Shown here: positions 1 through 8,859 of the stretch, piece after piece | How positions within the stretch are numbered: the stretch's first letter is position 1 | Layout of the letters: each line of letters opens with the position of its first letter | DNA from: Flavobacterium columnare NBRC 100251 = ATCC 23463 | Lineage (GTDB): Bacteria; Bacteroidota; Bacteroidia; Flavobacteriales; Flavobacteriaceae | NCBI RefSeq assembly: GCF_002530675.1 | Contig: NZ_PCMX01000029.1 | Coordinates: forward strand, 63,151 to 127,150 | Direction: 5' to 3' | Length of the DNA: 64,000 nucleotides | Notes under the pieces: model-generated | Told to the model about the DNA's origin: nothing | Databases searched by the model: none | What the model saw: the letters and a program-made list of their open reading frames with translations, nothing else | Translations under genes and position numbers: made by a program

Positions 1-30
1 ATCGGGCTTTCTTTTTGTACAACTCTATTT

Positions 31-1317
31 TTATAGCTTTTTTGACACTTTGTCTATGGCATGAATAGTAAAATCTAAATCTTCATAGGTCAAGGCATCA
101 GTAATAAACCAGGTTTCATAAGCCGATGGTGCAATATAAACGCCTTCTTGTACTAATCCATGGAAAAAATCTTTAAAATATTGATTATCTCCTTTTTTAG
201 ATGTTTCAAAGTCAATCACTTCTGTTTGATCAAAATGAACTGAAATCATAGATCCTACGCGATTAATTGTGTATAGAATATTATTTTTAGTTAATACTTC
301 ATGAATTCCTTTTTCTAAATAAGCTGTTTTTTGATCTAAGCGATTAAAAATTTCTGAATCTTCATTTAAAGCTTGCAACATAGCTAATCCAGCAGCCATT
401 GCTAAGGGGTTTCCGGATAAAGTTCCTGCTTGATAAACAGGTCCTAGTGGGGCTAAATAATTCATAATTTCATTTCGTGCGGCAAAAGCTCCTACTGGTA
501 GTCCTCCTCCTATTACTTTACCAAAGCAAACGATATCTGCTTTGATATTAAATAATTCTTGTGCTCCTCCTTTTGCTAAACGGAATCCTGTCATTACTTC
601 ATCAAAAATCAATAATGTGCCATGAACATCACAAACCTCTCTTAATGCTTGTAAAAAACCTTCTTTAGGGGGTACACATCCCATATTTCCTGCAACAGGT
701 TCTATGATAATGGCTGCTATTTGCTCTTTATTAGCTTCTAACAAAGCTTTTACATTATCAATATCATTATAATTGGCTAATAAGGTATCTTTAGCTGTTC
801 CTTCTGTTACTCCTGGGCTATTGGGCGAACCAAAAGTAATAGCGCCACTACCTGCTTGGATTAAAAACGAATCAGAATGTCCGTGATAACATCCTGCAAA
901 TTTAATTATTTTATCACGATTCGTGAACCCACGTGCTAAACGAATAGCACTCATACAGGCTTCTGTTCCTGAATTAACAAATCGAATCTTATCAATATTA
1001 GGCACCATAGAAACCGCTAATTTTGCTATTTGTGTTTCTAACTCAGTAGGCATTCCAAAGGAGGTTCCTTTTTGTGCTTTTTCTATTACAGCTTTTACTA
1101 CAGGTTCATAGGCATGACCTAAAATCATAGGCCCCCAAGAGTTGATATAATCGATTAATCGATTACCATCTTCGTCATATAAATAAGCTCCTTTGGCTTC
1201 TTTTACAAAAATAGGGGTTCCCCCTACATACTTAAAAGCGCGTACAGGTGAGTTAACACCTCCTGGAATAACTTCTGCCGCTTCCTGAAATAACTGACTG
1301 CTTCTTTGATAAATCAT
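31..1317 (-). CDS. hemL: Glutamate-1-semialdehyde 2,1-aminomutase
   Basis: This PLP-dependent class III aminotransferase converts glutamate-1-semialdehyde to 5-aminolevulinate, the precursor of heme, in the cytoplasm. The protein is about 428 residues, the usual HemL length. The PLP lysine is K267 in the motif FGKVIGGG, and NSGTEA and the EPVAGNMG region are also present. I start at the ATG at 1317 ([10 protein letters not shown]); the frame is open 14 codons further upstream, but that extension ([10 protein letters not shown]) does not look like HemL. No other heme gene is in the window. It is followed by the window edge, so downstream context is unknown. Confidence 0.96.
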   Translation of the reverse strand: MIYQRSSQLFQEAAEVIPGGVNSPVRAFKYVGGTPIFVKEAKGAYLYDEDGNRLIDYINSWGPMILGHAYEPVVKAVIEKAQKGTSFGMPTELETQIAKLAVSMVPNIDKIRFVNSGTEACMSAIRLARGFTNRDKIIKFAGCYHGHSDSFLIQAGSGAITFGSPNSPGVTEGTAKDTLLANYNDIDNVKALLEANKEQIAAIIIEPVAGNMGCVPPKEGFLQALREVCDVHGTLLIFDEVMTGFRLAKGGAQELFNIKADIVCFGKVIGGGLPVGAFAARNEIMNYLAPLGPVYQAGTLSGNPLAMAAGLAMLQALNEDSEIFNRLDQKTAYLEKGIHEVLTKNNILYTINRVGSMISVHFDQTEVIDFETSKKGDNQYFKDFFHGLVQEGVYIAPSAYETWFITDALTYEDLDFTIHAIDKVSKKL

Positions 1318-1442
1318 TTTTTTCTTAATGTTTGCATCTAGCCCCGATGAAGGTAGCATCTAACCATTGTGAAATCGTATTGTTACTCCACAAAGTTCTT
1401 TAACTCACAATAACAGATGCGCTGTACAGCGGGAAACTACGT

Positions 1443-1467
1443 TAAAAAAATAGCCCTAAAGTGGGCT
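1443..1467 (-). terminator. Rho-independent terminator after the glucosaminidase gene
   Basis: On the minus strand AGCCC and GGGCT form a short stem (1452-1456 with 1463-1467), followed by a run of seven T. It lies directly after the stop codon of the glucosaminidase gene at 1469. Confidence 0.6.
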
Positions 1468-1468
1468 C

Positions 1469-2410
1469 CTAAAAAATTATTAATATTTGTCCGATAGCTA
1501 TTGCATTATCTATCAAATTGTTTTTTTGACGAATTTGTTCTACCGTAGTATTATACTTTTTTGAAATAGCATACAACGTTTCTCCTTGTGCTACGGTATG
1601 AGTTGTACCTGTAGTAGGTATTTCTGACATTGTATTTGATTTTATTAAAACTTTTACTGTGTCTTTTACTTGAGGGGATACCTCTTTAGACAAAGAGGTT
1701 TGTGCGATCGTTTTCGTTTCTTTTACTGTCCCTTCTGTTTTTTCTGAGGGAATAAAAACAAAACCTAAAACCTTAGAATCATATTCATGAAGCTTGTAAC
1801 GTTCAATAATAGAGATTAGTTTTTCAGGGTATTTAGGATCAGTTGCATATCCAGATTTTTTTAGTCCATACGCCCACCCTTTGTAATCGTAAGGATCAAG
1901 CTTAAATAATGGAGCATACCAAGAACGAGAGGTTAAAAACAAGGAATGATCACGATAAGAGTGAGAAGGGTTTTGATATTTTCTAAAACATTCCTGAGCG
2001 GCATCGTCGTCATAACGCACATATTCACCCGTCCATTCCTTATGACATTTGATTCCAAAATGATTATTGGCAGTACGACAAAGCGTACCAGTACCCGCAC
2101 CTGATTCTAAAATTCCTTGAGCTAAAATAATACTAGCGGGTACCTTATGCTCTTTCATATTATTCATAGCTACCTCTTTGAATTGCATAACATACCCATT
2201 GACTATCTCGGGGGTAACTTTTACTTTTGAGGTTGCTACTAATTCTTCTGATCTACGAAGATTTTGATCCTTTGTAATTTCTTTTTCAGATTGAGTTCCT
2301 TTTTTTTGATTAGTAGGATGTACTATTTTTTTAGTCGTTTGAATCGTTGGCTTAGAAGCTCCGCAACTCACTAAGAAGAGAACTAAAAAGAAATGTATTA
2401 TTTTTTTCAT
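1469..2410 (-). CDS. Glucosaminidase (GH73-type) lipoprotein with C-terminal LysM
   Basis: This is a cell-wall hydrolase predicted to cleave the glycan strand of peptidoglycan. The N-terminus has a lipoprotein signal (MKKIIHFFLVLFLVSCG, cysteine about residue 16). A low-complexity linker runs to about residue 65. The glucosaminidase domain spans about 70-215, with the typical stretches ASIILAQGILESGAGTG and NNHFGIKC. A single LysM domain lies at the C-terminus (TTHTVAQGETLYAISKKY), which would bind peptidoglycan. Length and order match the flavobacterial family that also has LysM. It is probably monocistronic, with a terminator right after it. Confidence 0.9.
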   Translation of the reverse strand: MKKIIHFFLVLFLVSCGASKPTIQTTKKIVHPTNQKKGTQSEKEITKDQNLRRSEELVATSKVKVTPEIVNGYVMQFKEVAMNNMKEHKVPASIILAQGILESGAGTGTLCRTANNHFGIKCHKEWTGEYVRYDDDAAQECFRKYQNPSHSYRDHSLFLTSRSWYAPLFKLDPYDYKGWAYGLKKSGYATDPKYPEKLISIIERYKLHEYDSKVLGFVFIPSEKTEGTVKETKTIAQTSLSKEVSPQVKDTVKVLIKSNTMSEIPTTGTTHTVAQGETLYAISKKYNTTVEQIRQKNNLIDNAIAIGQILIIF

Positions 2411-2588
2411 GGAGTAATTTTATTTTATATTTTCTTGTTATATAACTTAAACGAACTCTTTTATATTTTGTTTTTCATTTTTAAAAATTTCATTCTTTTT
2501 TAAAATATTCGTATTTTTTCTATTTCTATCAAAAGGTTTAAAACTCTATCGGCTTTTCTTATACATACTTCAAAAATAAAACTCAAAA

Positions 2589-3512
2589 TTATTGATTTTT
2601 TAAACTATCTTCATAATGAATTAGTGTTTTATTTTTTTTAGCCAACAATTGATTCATTCCCTCTATCCCTTGTAACCCTCCAGTATGGATAGTTAAAATT
2701 TTTGTTCTTGGTTCAAAATACCCTTTATGGATCATATCAATTACACCAAACAACATCTTACCTGTATAGATAGGATCTAGCGGTATGGTCGTTTGGGTAT
2801 AAAAATCATTTAGAAAACAAATTAATTCTTCTGTTACTTTAGCATAGCCTCCAAAATGATAATCGTTTATAATATCCCATTGATTATCATTTAATATCCA
2901 TGATTGCACTTCGCTTCTTAAAAAATCTCCTTTCAATGCTGGAAAGCCTAAAATTCTCTGATGGGATAAAGCACTATTGATTAGCCCCGAAACGGTTCCT
3001 CCTGTTCCTACTGCTGTACATATATAATTATACATCGCATCCGATGTATTAAGAATTTCACCGCATCCTTTAATGGCCAACTCATTGGTTCCTCCTTCTG
3101 GTAACCAATAACAAATACCATATTTAGACTGTATCCTTTTTTTGAATTCATCATTTTCTTTATCCCTGTATTGCTCACGAGTTATAAATTCAAATTTCAT
3201 ACCCCATTTTTGTGCAAATCGTAAGGTTGGATTATGATTTACTTCTTTCCAGAGTTCTTCGCCCCTGATTACACCTACACAATTTATTCCTTTTTCTTTA
3301 CAAGCATAAGCAGTTGCAGCAATATGATTTGAAAAAGCGCCACCAAAGGTTACCAATGTATCATAGTGGTTATTTTGTAGATGGTCTAAATTATATTTAA
3401 GTTTCCGGTATTTGTTTCCAGAAATAAAAGGATGAATCTGATCTTCCCGCTTCATAAAAAGCGTTATTCCATCAGGTAACGAGATATTTATTTTTTGTAT
3501 TAGGCTATTCAC
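2589..3512 (-). CDS. PLP-dependent D-cysteine desulfhydrase / ACC deaminase family enzyme
   Basis: This is a tryptophan-synthase-beta-fold PLP enzyme of the 1-aminocyclopropane-1-carboxylate deaminase / D-cysteine desulfhydrase family. The motif SGNKYRKLKYNL near residue 31 carries the PLP lysine, followed by GGAFSNHIAATA (substrate loop) and CTAVGTGGTVSGL (phosphate cradle). The length of 307 residues fits. The first codon is a GTG at 3512, because the next in-frame ATG (residue 20) would cut into the conserved KRED start of the domain. Substrate cannot be decided from sequence; D-cysteine desulfhydrase is as likely as ACC deaminase. Confidence 0.87.
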   Translation of the reverse strand: MNSLIQKINISLPDGITLFMKREDQIHPFISGNKYRKLKYNLDHLQNNHYDTLVTFGGAFSNHIAATAYACKEKGINCVGVIRGEELWKEVNHNPTLRFAQKWGMKFEFITREQYRDKENDEFKKRIQSKYGICYWLPEGGTNELAIKGCGEILNTSDAMYNYICTAVGTGGTVSGLINSALSHQRILGFPALKGDFLRSEVQSWILNDNQWDIINDYHFGGYAKVTEELICFLNDFYTQTTIPLDPIYTGKMLFGVIDMIHKGYFEPRTKILTIHTGGLQGIEGMNQLLAKKNKTLIHYEDSLKNQ

Positions 3513-3516
3513 TAGA

Positions 3517-3524
3517 CAAAGGTA
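3517..3524 (-). promoter_or_regulatory. Bacteroidota-type -7 box (TACCTTTG) of the PLP enzyme gene
   Basis: On the minus strand TACCTTTG matches the Bacteroidota consensus TAnnTTTG exactly. It ends only 5 bases before the GTG start at 3512, so the transcript would begin at or just inside the start codon. No clear -33 TTG was seen. Confidence 0.5.
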
Positions 3525-3739
3525 TATTTTTTTACAAATTACGTTTTTAGAATATTCACTTTATTAAATAAATGAGAAATTTCACACAAAAATAAAGATA
3601 GTTCAAAAAAAAACCTCTAATAATCAAATAATTAAACAATTCCCAGTGTTTACCTTGTTTTTTGATAAAAAAAATTAAACAAAAAAGTGTTATTGTTTGT
3701 AGAAAAAAATCGACAAAGCCCTTTTTCACCTAAAATAAA

Positions 3740-3770
3740 TTGCATATCATTATGACAAATTCTATTTTTA
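3740..3770 (+). promoter_or_regulatory. Possible promoter of the GEVED surface protein gene
   Basis: A TTG at 3740-3742 and TATTTTTA at 3763-3770 are separated by 20 bases, the spacing known for Bacteroidota -33/-7 elements. The last base differs from the TAnnTTTG consensus. A start site near 3777 would give a leader of about 45 bases before the ATG at 3823. The rest of the 310-base gap (3513-3822) is AT-rich and shows nothing else. Confidence 0.35.
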
Positions 3771-3822
3771 CCCTTGTAAGGACTTATAATATAAGTAAAT
3801 ATCTCCAAAAAAACAAGAATTT

Positions 3823-6800
3823 ATGAAAGAATTTTATCCAATAAAGAAAAGATTATCTTTTCTACTACTCTTTTTGATTCTATTTATAGATGAAAACAAA
3901 GGACAGGTATCGTCATACACTTTTTCAGAAAATAACGGAGCGTATAATTCTATCTCAGGTACTGTAGCAATAAATTCTGGATGGGATGAAAACGTAGTTC
4001 CTAACATTCCTATAGGTTTTTCTTTTAATTTCAATAATGCTAATTACACAACTTGTGCCATTAGCAGTAATGGCTTCATTACATTTGGCGCAACACCCCC
4101 TTCTGGCTCTTTATACAACCCTATTTCATCAGGAAGTGGTTATAGTGGTGCTATTAGCGCACTTGGAGCTGATATGGCTGATTCAGGAACAAAGGCAATC
4201 ACTTATTCTACAACAGGATCCGCTCCTAATAGAGTTTTTACGATTCAATGGGATGATGCTAAAAGATATAATAGAAATGGAAATTTTGACTTTCAAATAA
4301 AACTATATGAAACCACTAACGTTGTTTCAATTGTGTATGGAATTTGTTCTCCAACTGGCACCACTACAAGTGAAAACATAAATGTAGAAGTAGGTCTAAG
4401 AGGTGCAACTAATACGGATTTTAATAATAGAAACAAAACCAATCATTCTAGTTGGGCTTCAACAACTACTAGAGGAACTACAAACACCAATACGTGTACA
4501 ACTAATGCCTCAAGTGCTCCATCTAATGGTTTAACCTTTACATGGACTCCCATTCAAACTCAACCTTGTTCAACACCTACAACTCAACCCACAGCTCTAG
4601 TTCTGACGTCTGACAACTCCACAATCACAGGAAATTTTACAGCAGCAAACCCTTTTCCTAATAGTTATCTAGTGGTACGTTCGAATACTAATATAAAACC
4701 CAATCCAACTAATGGAACTGTTTATACTATAGGCTCTACAGCATTAGGCCCTAATTATGTGGTAGTGGATACAGATGGCAATACATCTTTTAACGATAGT
4801 GGATTAATAACTAATACCTCTTATTACTATTACATTTTTTCTTACAACAACACCAATTGCTCTGGAGGACCTAGATACAATATTACAAATCCTTTATCAG
4901 GAAATACCAGTACAAGTTTTGCATACTGTATTCCTTCTTCTAATAATAATTCTAGATATATAAATAGTTTAGAATCTATAGGTACTGTAACAACTTATGC
5001 TAACAATAATACAGGTTACTCTCCTAATGGCTACGGAAATTACAGACATATTAACTTGTTTACACAGGTACAAGGAGGCGGTGTAAACCTATTAGCAACC
5101 TTGCCAGATAAGCCCTTTCGTCAGACTATAAGGATATGGATTGATTGGAACAACAAAAATGGCGTTTTTGAAAGTAACGAATTGGTGTACACCACTGGTA
5201 GTATATACACGGAGCTAAAAAACACATTAGGTTTTACAATCCCTACCACAGTACCAGCTGGAACATATACCCTCCGAATTAGAACTTTTTCGTCTAATAC
5301 TTTGGATCCTTGTGGAAATCACGACTATGGAGAAACAGAAGATTACACGATAACAATCTTACCTTATTGTGTTGCTAAAATTAGTGCTGCTACATCAGGA
5401 AGTAGTTGTGGCCCAGGAACTGTTACTTTACAGGCATACGGAACCACTAATATAACAGAATTTAGATGGTATGACTCTGTAACAAATACACTGGAAGGAA
5501 CTAGTCCAAGTACCATTGTTTCTGGACAAGCTACTACTACTTGGATCACTCCTTTATTAAACACAAGTAAAACATACAACGTTAAAGGGTATAATGGAAC
5601 GTGTCAAAGTTTCTATAACACTTTTGTCAATGCTGAGATAAAATCAACAACTGACATTAATTTAAATGCCTCAGCAACTGATATTTGTGGAGAAAATTCA
5701 CAAGTAAAAATTACAGCATCTGTTGGAGAAACTAAATTTAATTTACTAACTGAAACGTTTTCTGAATCTGACATTTCAGACACCAATTTTCTCGTAACAC
5801 AAACACTTAGTAATTTCTTTTCTAATGCTACTTGGAAACTATATGTAAGTCCAACGGTTCCCATAAATACAACCGTTTTCAAACCTGCTATCAGTTCAGG
5901 AAACGCAGATAATACATTTGCACTCACAACCTCTGACTATTATAATCTTACAATGACCAGTAGAATGACAACTAAAAGCCCTGTTTCAACGGTTGGTTGT
6001 ACTAGTGCAACCTTAACTTTTAGACATTATTACTCTGATTTTGATAATACAGATACAGCCACTGTTTACTATTCAACACTTGCCTCTCCTGATCCTGCAA
6101 ATAGTTCTCATTGGATCCAGTTAGTGCAATATAATTCAGATCAAGGATTAGCACATTCTTTTGTATCTGCTAATTATTCATTACCTATTGGCGTTCAAAA
6201 ACTATCTATAAAATTTGAATACAAAGGCACTTGGGCTGAAGGTTGGGCAATTGATGATGTTTACATAAACGCAACAAAACCTTTTATCCCTAATTATTCA
6301 TGGAATAACTCATCAGGTATATTATATGTTGATACAAACAATGATAATGTAGGCGATGCTCTTTACACTAATCAAAACACAGGAACTGTTTATTTTGCTC
6401 CTAAGGGTTCTTCTATAGAATTGCCTTCTTGGTCAACATCTGTAGAATCATTAACACCTAATGGCTGTTTATCTACTATTCCTATTACAATTACCAATAG
6501 TACTCGTACATGGAAAGGAACTATAAACGATCGTTGGGATACAGCCGGAAACTGGGCACCTGCTATTATTCCTGATAGCAATACGTGCGTAATCATACCG
6601 AGTACCGCCAAAATTAGAGGTACTGAATATACAGGCTACGGAAAAAACTTAACTATAAAATCAAACGGAAATTTAGAATTACAAGCTAACAACAATTTGA
6701 TTATTACAGACTGGATGGATATAAAAAGTGGGGGGATTTTTAATCTTCGTAACAATGCTAATTTTGTTCAAAAAAATGATAATCCTTCTCCTCCTAATTC

Positions 6801-8244
6801 TATTTCAGGGACTTTTACTATGGACAGAACGGCTACTGGCTTAAAATTATTTGATTACATATACTGGTCTTCTCCTGTAAACAATTTTCCTATTACCAGT
6901 GTCTCTCCAGACACACCAACTAGTAAAATTTTTCATTGGGTAACAGACCACCCGAATCCTAACGGTTTTGGTTTTGGTAATTGGTTTAACACAACCGAAA
7001 ACATGCTACCTGGTAAAGGGTATATTGTTAGAGTTGCAAACAACAACCCAACATTTTCTACTACCTTTACAGGAACACCAAGAAATGGCATCATTACAAT
7101 GCCTATTAAAAGAGGCCCATATATAGGAGCAGACTATAGAGGTACGACTGGACGCTTTATAACTAATTTAGATGACAACCTAAATTTAATTGGCAACCCA
7201 TACCCTTCTGCTATAGATGCTATCAAATTTTTAACCGAAAACGAAGCCCTATTAGAAGGAGGAATCCAAATTTGGACACATAGAGGAACAATATCTAAAA
7301 ATAACGCTGCTCCTTATTACCAAAATTTTTCTAATAACTATTCATATAGTGATTATTTGACCTATACTAAACTAGGATCCAGTCAAGGAAGTAGTACAGG
7401 AGCAGACACAGCATTTAACGGAAAAATAGCTGCGGGACAAGGATTTCTTATCAAAATGAGAGATGGTAGTCCACTAACAAACAATATCGTTTTTAAAAAC
7501 AGTATGCGTATTGACAATTCAAATAACGCTTATAATAACAGTCAATTTTATAGAACAACAGACAACAAAAACGAAAGCCAACCCAATCGAATTTGGATCG
7601 ATTTAGTGGATGCTAACTCTACTAGTAGTACTTTTTTAATTGGTTATGCAGAAGGTGCCACAGCAGAAAAAGATTTTCTTTTTGATGCTAAAACCGACTA
7701 TGAAGACCCTCTGAAGGCTTTTTCGCTGCTAGATGACGATGCGTACATCATTCAAGGAAAAGGAATGTTTGATATAAACGACAAATTTAATATTGGCTAT
7801 CAAGTACCTACAAGTGGCTCCTATAAGTTTGCTATATCAGAAGTAGACGGTCTATTCAAATCTACTAATCAAAAAATATATCTAGAAGATTTGTTAACAA
7901 ATACAGTTCATGATTTAACCATTAGCCCTTATTCATTCATTAGCGAAAAAGGAGTATTCAAAGGACGTTTTATCATTAAATACACCAATGAAACATTATC
8001 CAACAACAATGAAGAGTATAATAACAGTGTCGTTGTTTATGGAACTAATGAATTACAAATCAAATCAGAATTATACAACATAAAAAACGTTGAAGTTTAT
8101 GATCTTTTAGGTAAAACTTTGTTTCAAGCAAAAGATATCAACCAAAAAGAATCTTTACTTAATTTAAAAAATACTCAAAATATGATACTCGTAAAAATAA
8201 TACTTGAAAACGGAGTATTAATAACCAAAAAAGTAATTTACTAA
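3823..8244 (+). CDS. Large GEVED-domain surface protein secreted by T9SS (type C sorting signal)
   Basis: This is a 1473-residue secreted protein with a signal peptide (about 1-28). Next comes an all-beta domain (about 30-240; GFSFNFNN, ISSNGFITFG, FTIQWDD), which resembles surface domains found before FN3 repeats. FN3-like sequence lies at about 245-365, and a GEVED domain at about 370-515 (IRIWIDWNNKNG ending GETEDYTITI). Ig-like and jelly-roll-like segments follow. A segment from about 893 (WKGTINDRWDTAGNW, then IPDSN) is typical of flavobacterial adhesin-like proteins. The last 75 residues (VEVYDLLGKTLFQA then VLITKKVIY) match the type C T9SS signal. The substrate is unknown; adhesion or surface exposure is the likely role. 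It is a single-gene unit. Confidence 0.85.
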   Translation: MKEFYPIKKRLSFLLLFLILFIDENKGQVSSYTFSENNGAYNSISGTVAINSGWDENVVPNIPIGFSFNFNNANYTTCAISSNGFITFGATPPSGSLYNPISSGSGYSGAISALGADMADSGTKAITYSTTGSAPNRVFTIQWDDAKRYNRNGNFDFQIKLYETTNVVSIVYGICSPTGTTTSENINVEVGLRGATNTDFNNRNKTNHSSWASTTTRGTTNTNTCTTNASSAPSNGLTFTWTPIQTQPCSTPTTQPTALVLTSDNSTITGNFTAANPFPNSYLVVRSNTNIKPNPTNGTVYTIGSTALGPNYVVVDTDGNTSFNDSGLITNTSYYYYIFSYNNTNCSGGPRYNITNPLSGNTSTSFAYCIPSSNNNSRYINSLESIGTVTTYANNNTGYSPNGYGNYRHINLFTQVQGGGVNLLATLPDKPFRQTIRIWIDWNNKNGVFESNELVYTTGSIYTELKNTLGFTIPTTVPAGTYTLRIRTFSSNTLDPCGNHDYGETEDYTITILPYCVAKISAATSGSSCGPGTVTLQAYGTTNITEFRWYDSVTNTLEGTSPSTIVSGQATTTWITPLLNTSKTYNVKGYNGTCQSFYNTFVNAEIKSTTDINLNASATDICGENSQVKITASVGETKFNLLTETFSESDISDTNFLVTQTLSNFFSNATWKLYVSPTVPINTTVFKPAISSGNADNTFALTTSDYYNLTMTSRMTTKSPVSTVGCTSATLTFRHYYSDFDNTDTATVYYSTLASPDPANSSHWIQLVQYNSDQGLAHSFVSANYSLPIGVQKLSIKFEYKGTWAEGWAIDDVYINATKPFIPNYSWNNSSGILYVDTNNDNVGDALYTNQNTGTVYFAPKGSSIELPSWSTSVESLTPNGCLSTIPITITNSTRTWKGTINDRWDTAGNWAPAIIPDSNTCVIIPSTAKIRGTEYTGYGKNLTIKSNGNLELQANNNLIITDWMDIKSGGIFNLRNNANFVQKNDNPSPPNSISGTFTMDRTATGLKLFDYIYWSSPVNNFPITSVSPDTPTSKIFHWVTDHPNPNGFGFGNWFNTTENMLPGKGYIVRVANNNPTFSTTFTGTPRNGIITMPIKRGPYIGADYRGTTGRFITNLDDNLNLIGNPYPSAIDAIKFLTENEALLEGGIQIWTHRGTISKNNAAPYYQNFSNNYSYSDYLTYTKLGSSQGSSTGADTAFNGKIAAGQGFLIKMRDGSPLTNNIVFKNSMRIDNSNNAYNNSQFYRTTDNKNESQPNRIWIDLVDANSTSSTFLIGYAEGATAEKDFLFDAKTDYEDPLKAFSLLDDDAYIIQGKGMFDINDKFNIGYQVPTSGSYKFAISEVDGLFKSTNQKIYLEDLLTNTVHDLTISPYSFISEKGVFKGRFIIKYTNETLSNNNEEYNNSVVVYGTNELQIKSELYNIKNVEVYDLLGKTLFQAKDINQKESLLNLKNTQNMILVKIILENGVLITKKVIY

Positions 8245-8567
8245 ATATATCTCAAGAATGCCCAAAAAGACCTCTTCCTTAAATAGTCGAGGTCTTTCTC
8301 TTTTCTATAAGCCTCTCTTTCAAATGATATATTATAATACGCTTGTTGCTTGTCTCTAAATTGCACTAACCGAAACAAATATTCTAATCCGTACCAAATA
8401 AAAAACAACAAAACCAACATTTCTTTTTGCTGACAAAGATGAATTCTTTCATGATTTATAAAACATACATCTTTCCCATCTTCTTCTTTCCTCATAAAAA
8501 CAAATGGAAAAAAAGTAATCCCACGAAATCTTCTAGGTGTTAAATATTTAGATACTATAAAAAACAT
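8241..8567 (-). CDS. Hypothetical small protein with an HExxH motif
   Basis: I do not recognise a named family. With a start at the ATG at 8567 (MFFIVSKYLT) it is 108 residues. The sequence NHERIHLCQQ contains HExxH (H39, E40, H43), a possible zinc site. A membrane segment follows immediately (MLVLLFFIWYGLEYLF), then an acidic stretch (FEREAYRKE, about 82-90) that could supply a third ligand. The frame also opens with a GTG at 8594, but that would abut the start of the divergent gene at 8595. The stop codon overlaps that of the convergent GEVED gene. A metallopeptidase-like role is only inferred. Confidence 0.65.
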   Translation of the reverse strand: MFFIVSKYLTPRRFRGITFFPFVFMRKEEDGKDVCFINHERIHLCQQKEMLVLLFFIWYGLEYLFRLVQFRDKQQAYYNISFEREAYRKEKDLDYLRKRSFWAFLRYI

Positions 8568-8581
8568 ATATACAAATTTGA

Positions 8582-8589
8582 TAAATTTG
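8582..8589 (+). promoter_or_regulatory. Bacteroidota-type -7 box (TAAATTTG) for the DUF5522 gene
   Basis: TAAATTTG matches TAnnTTTG and lies 5 bases upstream of the ATG at 8595. No -33 element was identified. A very short or absent leader is implied. Confidence 0.4.
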
Positions 8590-8594
8590 CGCAC

Positions 8595-8777
8595 ATGAAC
8601 AATGATTTAAATCCAAATAATTTAAAAGAAGGAGAAGATTTTTATTACACTCCACAAGGATATAAATGTTTTACGGAAAAATACCATTTAAAACGAGGCT
8701 ATTGTTGTAAAAGCGGATGCCGTCACTGTCCTTACGGATTTGATAAAAAAACTGGAATTATTAAGAAAACCAATTAA
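8595..8777 (+). CDS. DUF5522 family cysteine-rich small protein
   Basis: This 60-residue protein matches the DUF5522 family by its pattern EGEDFYYTPQGY, FTEKYHLKRGYCC and SGCRHCPYGF. Four cysteines and a histidine (CCxxxCxxC pattern) suggest a metal-binding site. The family is widespread and its function is unknown. It is divergent from the HExxH protein and 82 bases upstream of hutU, with which it may share a transcript. Confidence 0.85.
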   Translation: MNNDLNPNNLKEGEDFYYTPQGYKCFTEKYHLKRGYCCKSGCRHCPYGFDKKTGIIKKTN

Positions 8778-8859
8778 TATCCACAATTATTCTAAAACTT
8801 AAAAACACACAATATATACTGCTTATCACGCATTAGCATAAATCTTAAAGCTAAACCAA

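Noticed and set aside
5364-6611. Open frames on the minus strand inside the GEVED protein gene
   Set aside because: They are antisense to a clear, continuous coding sequence and show no family features.
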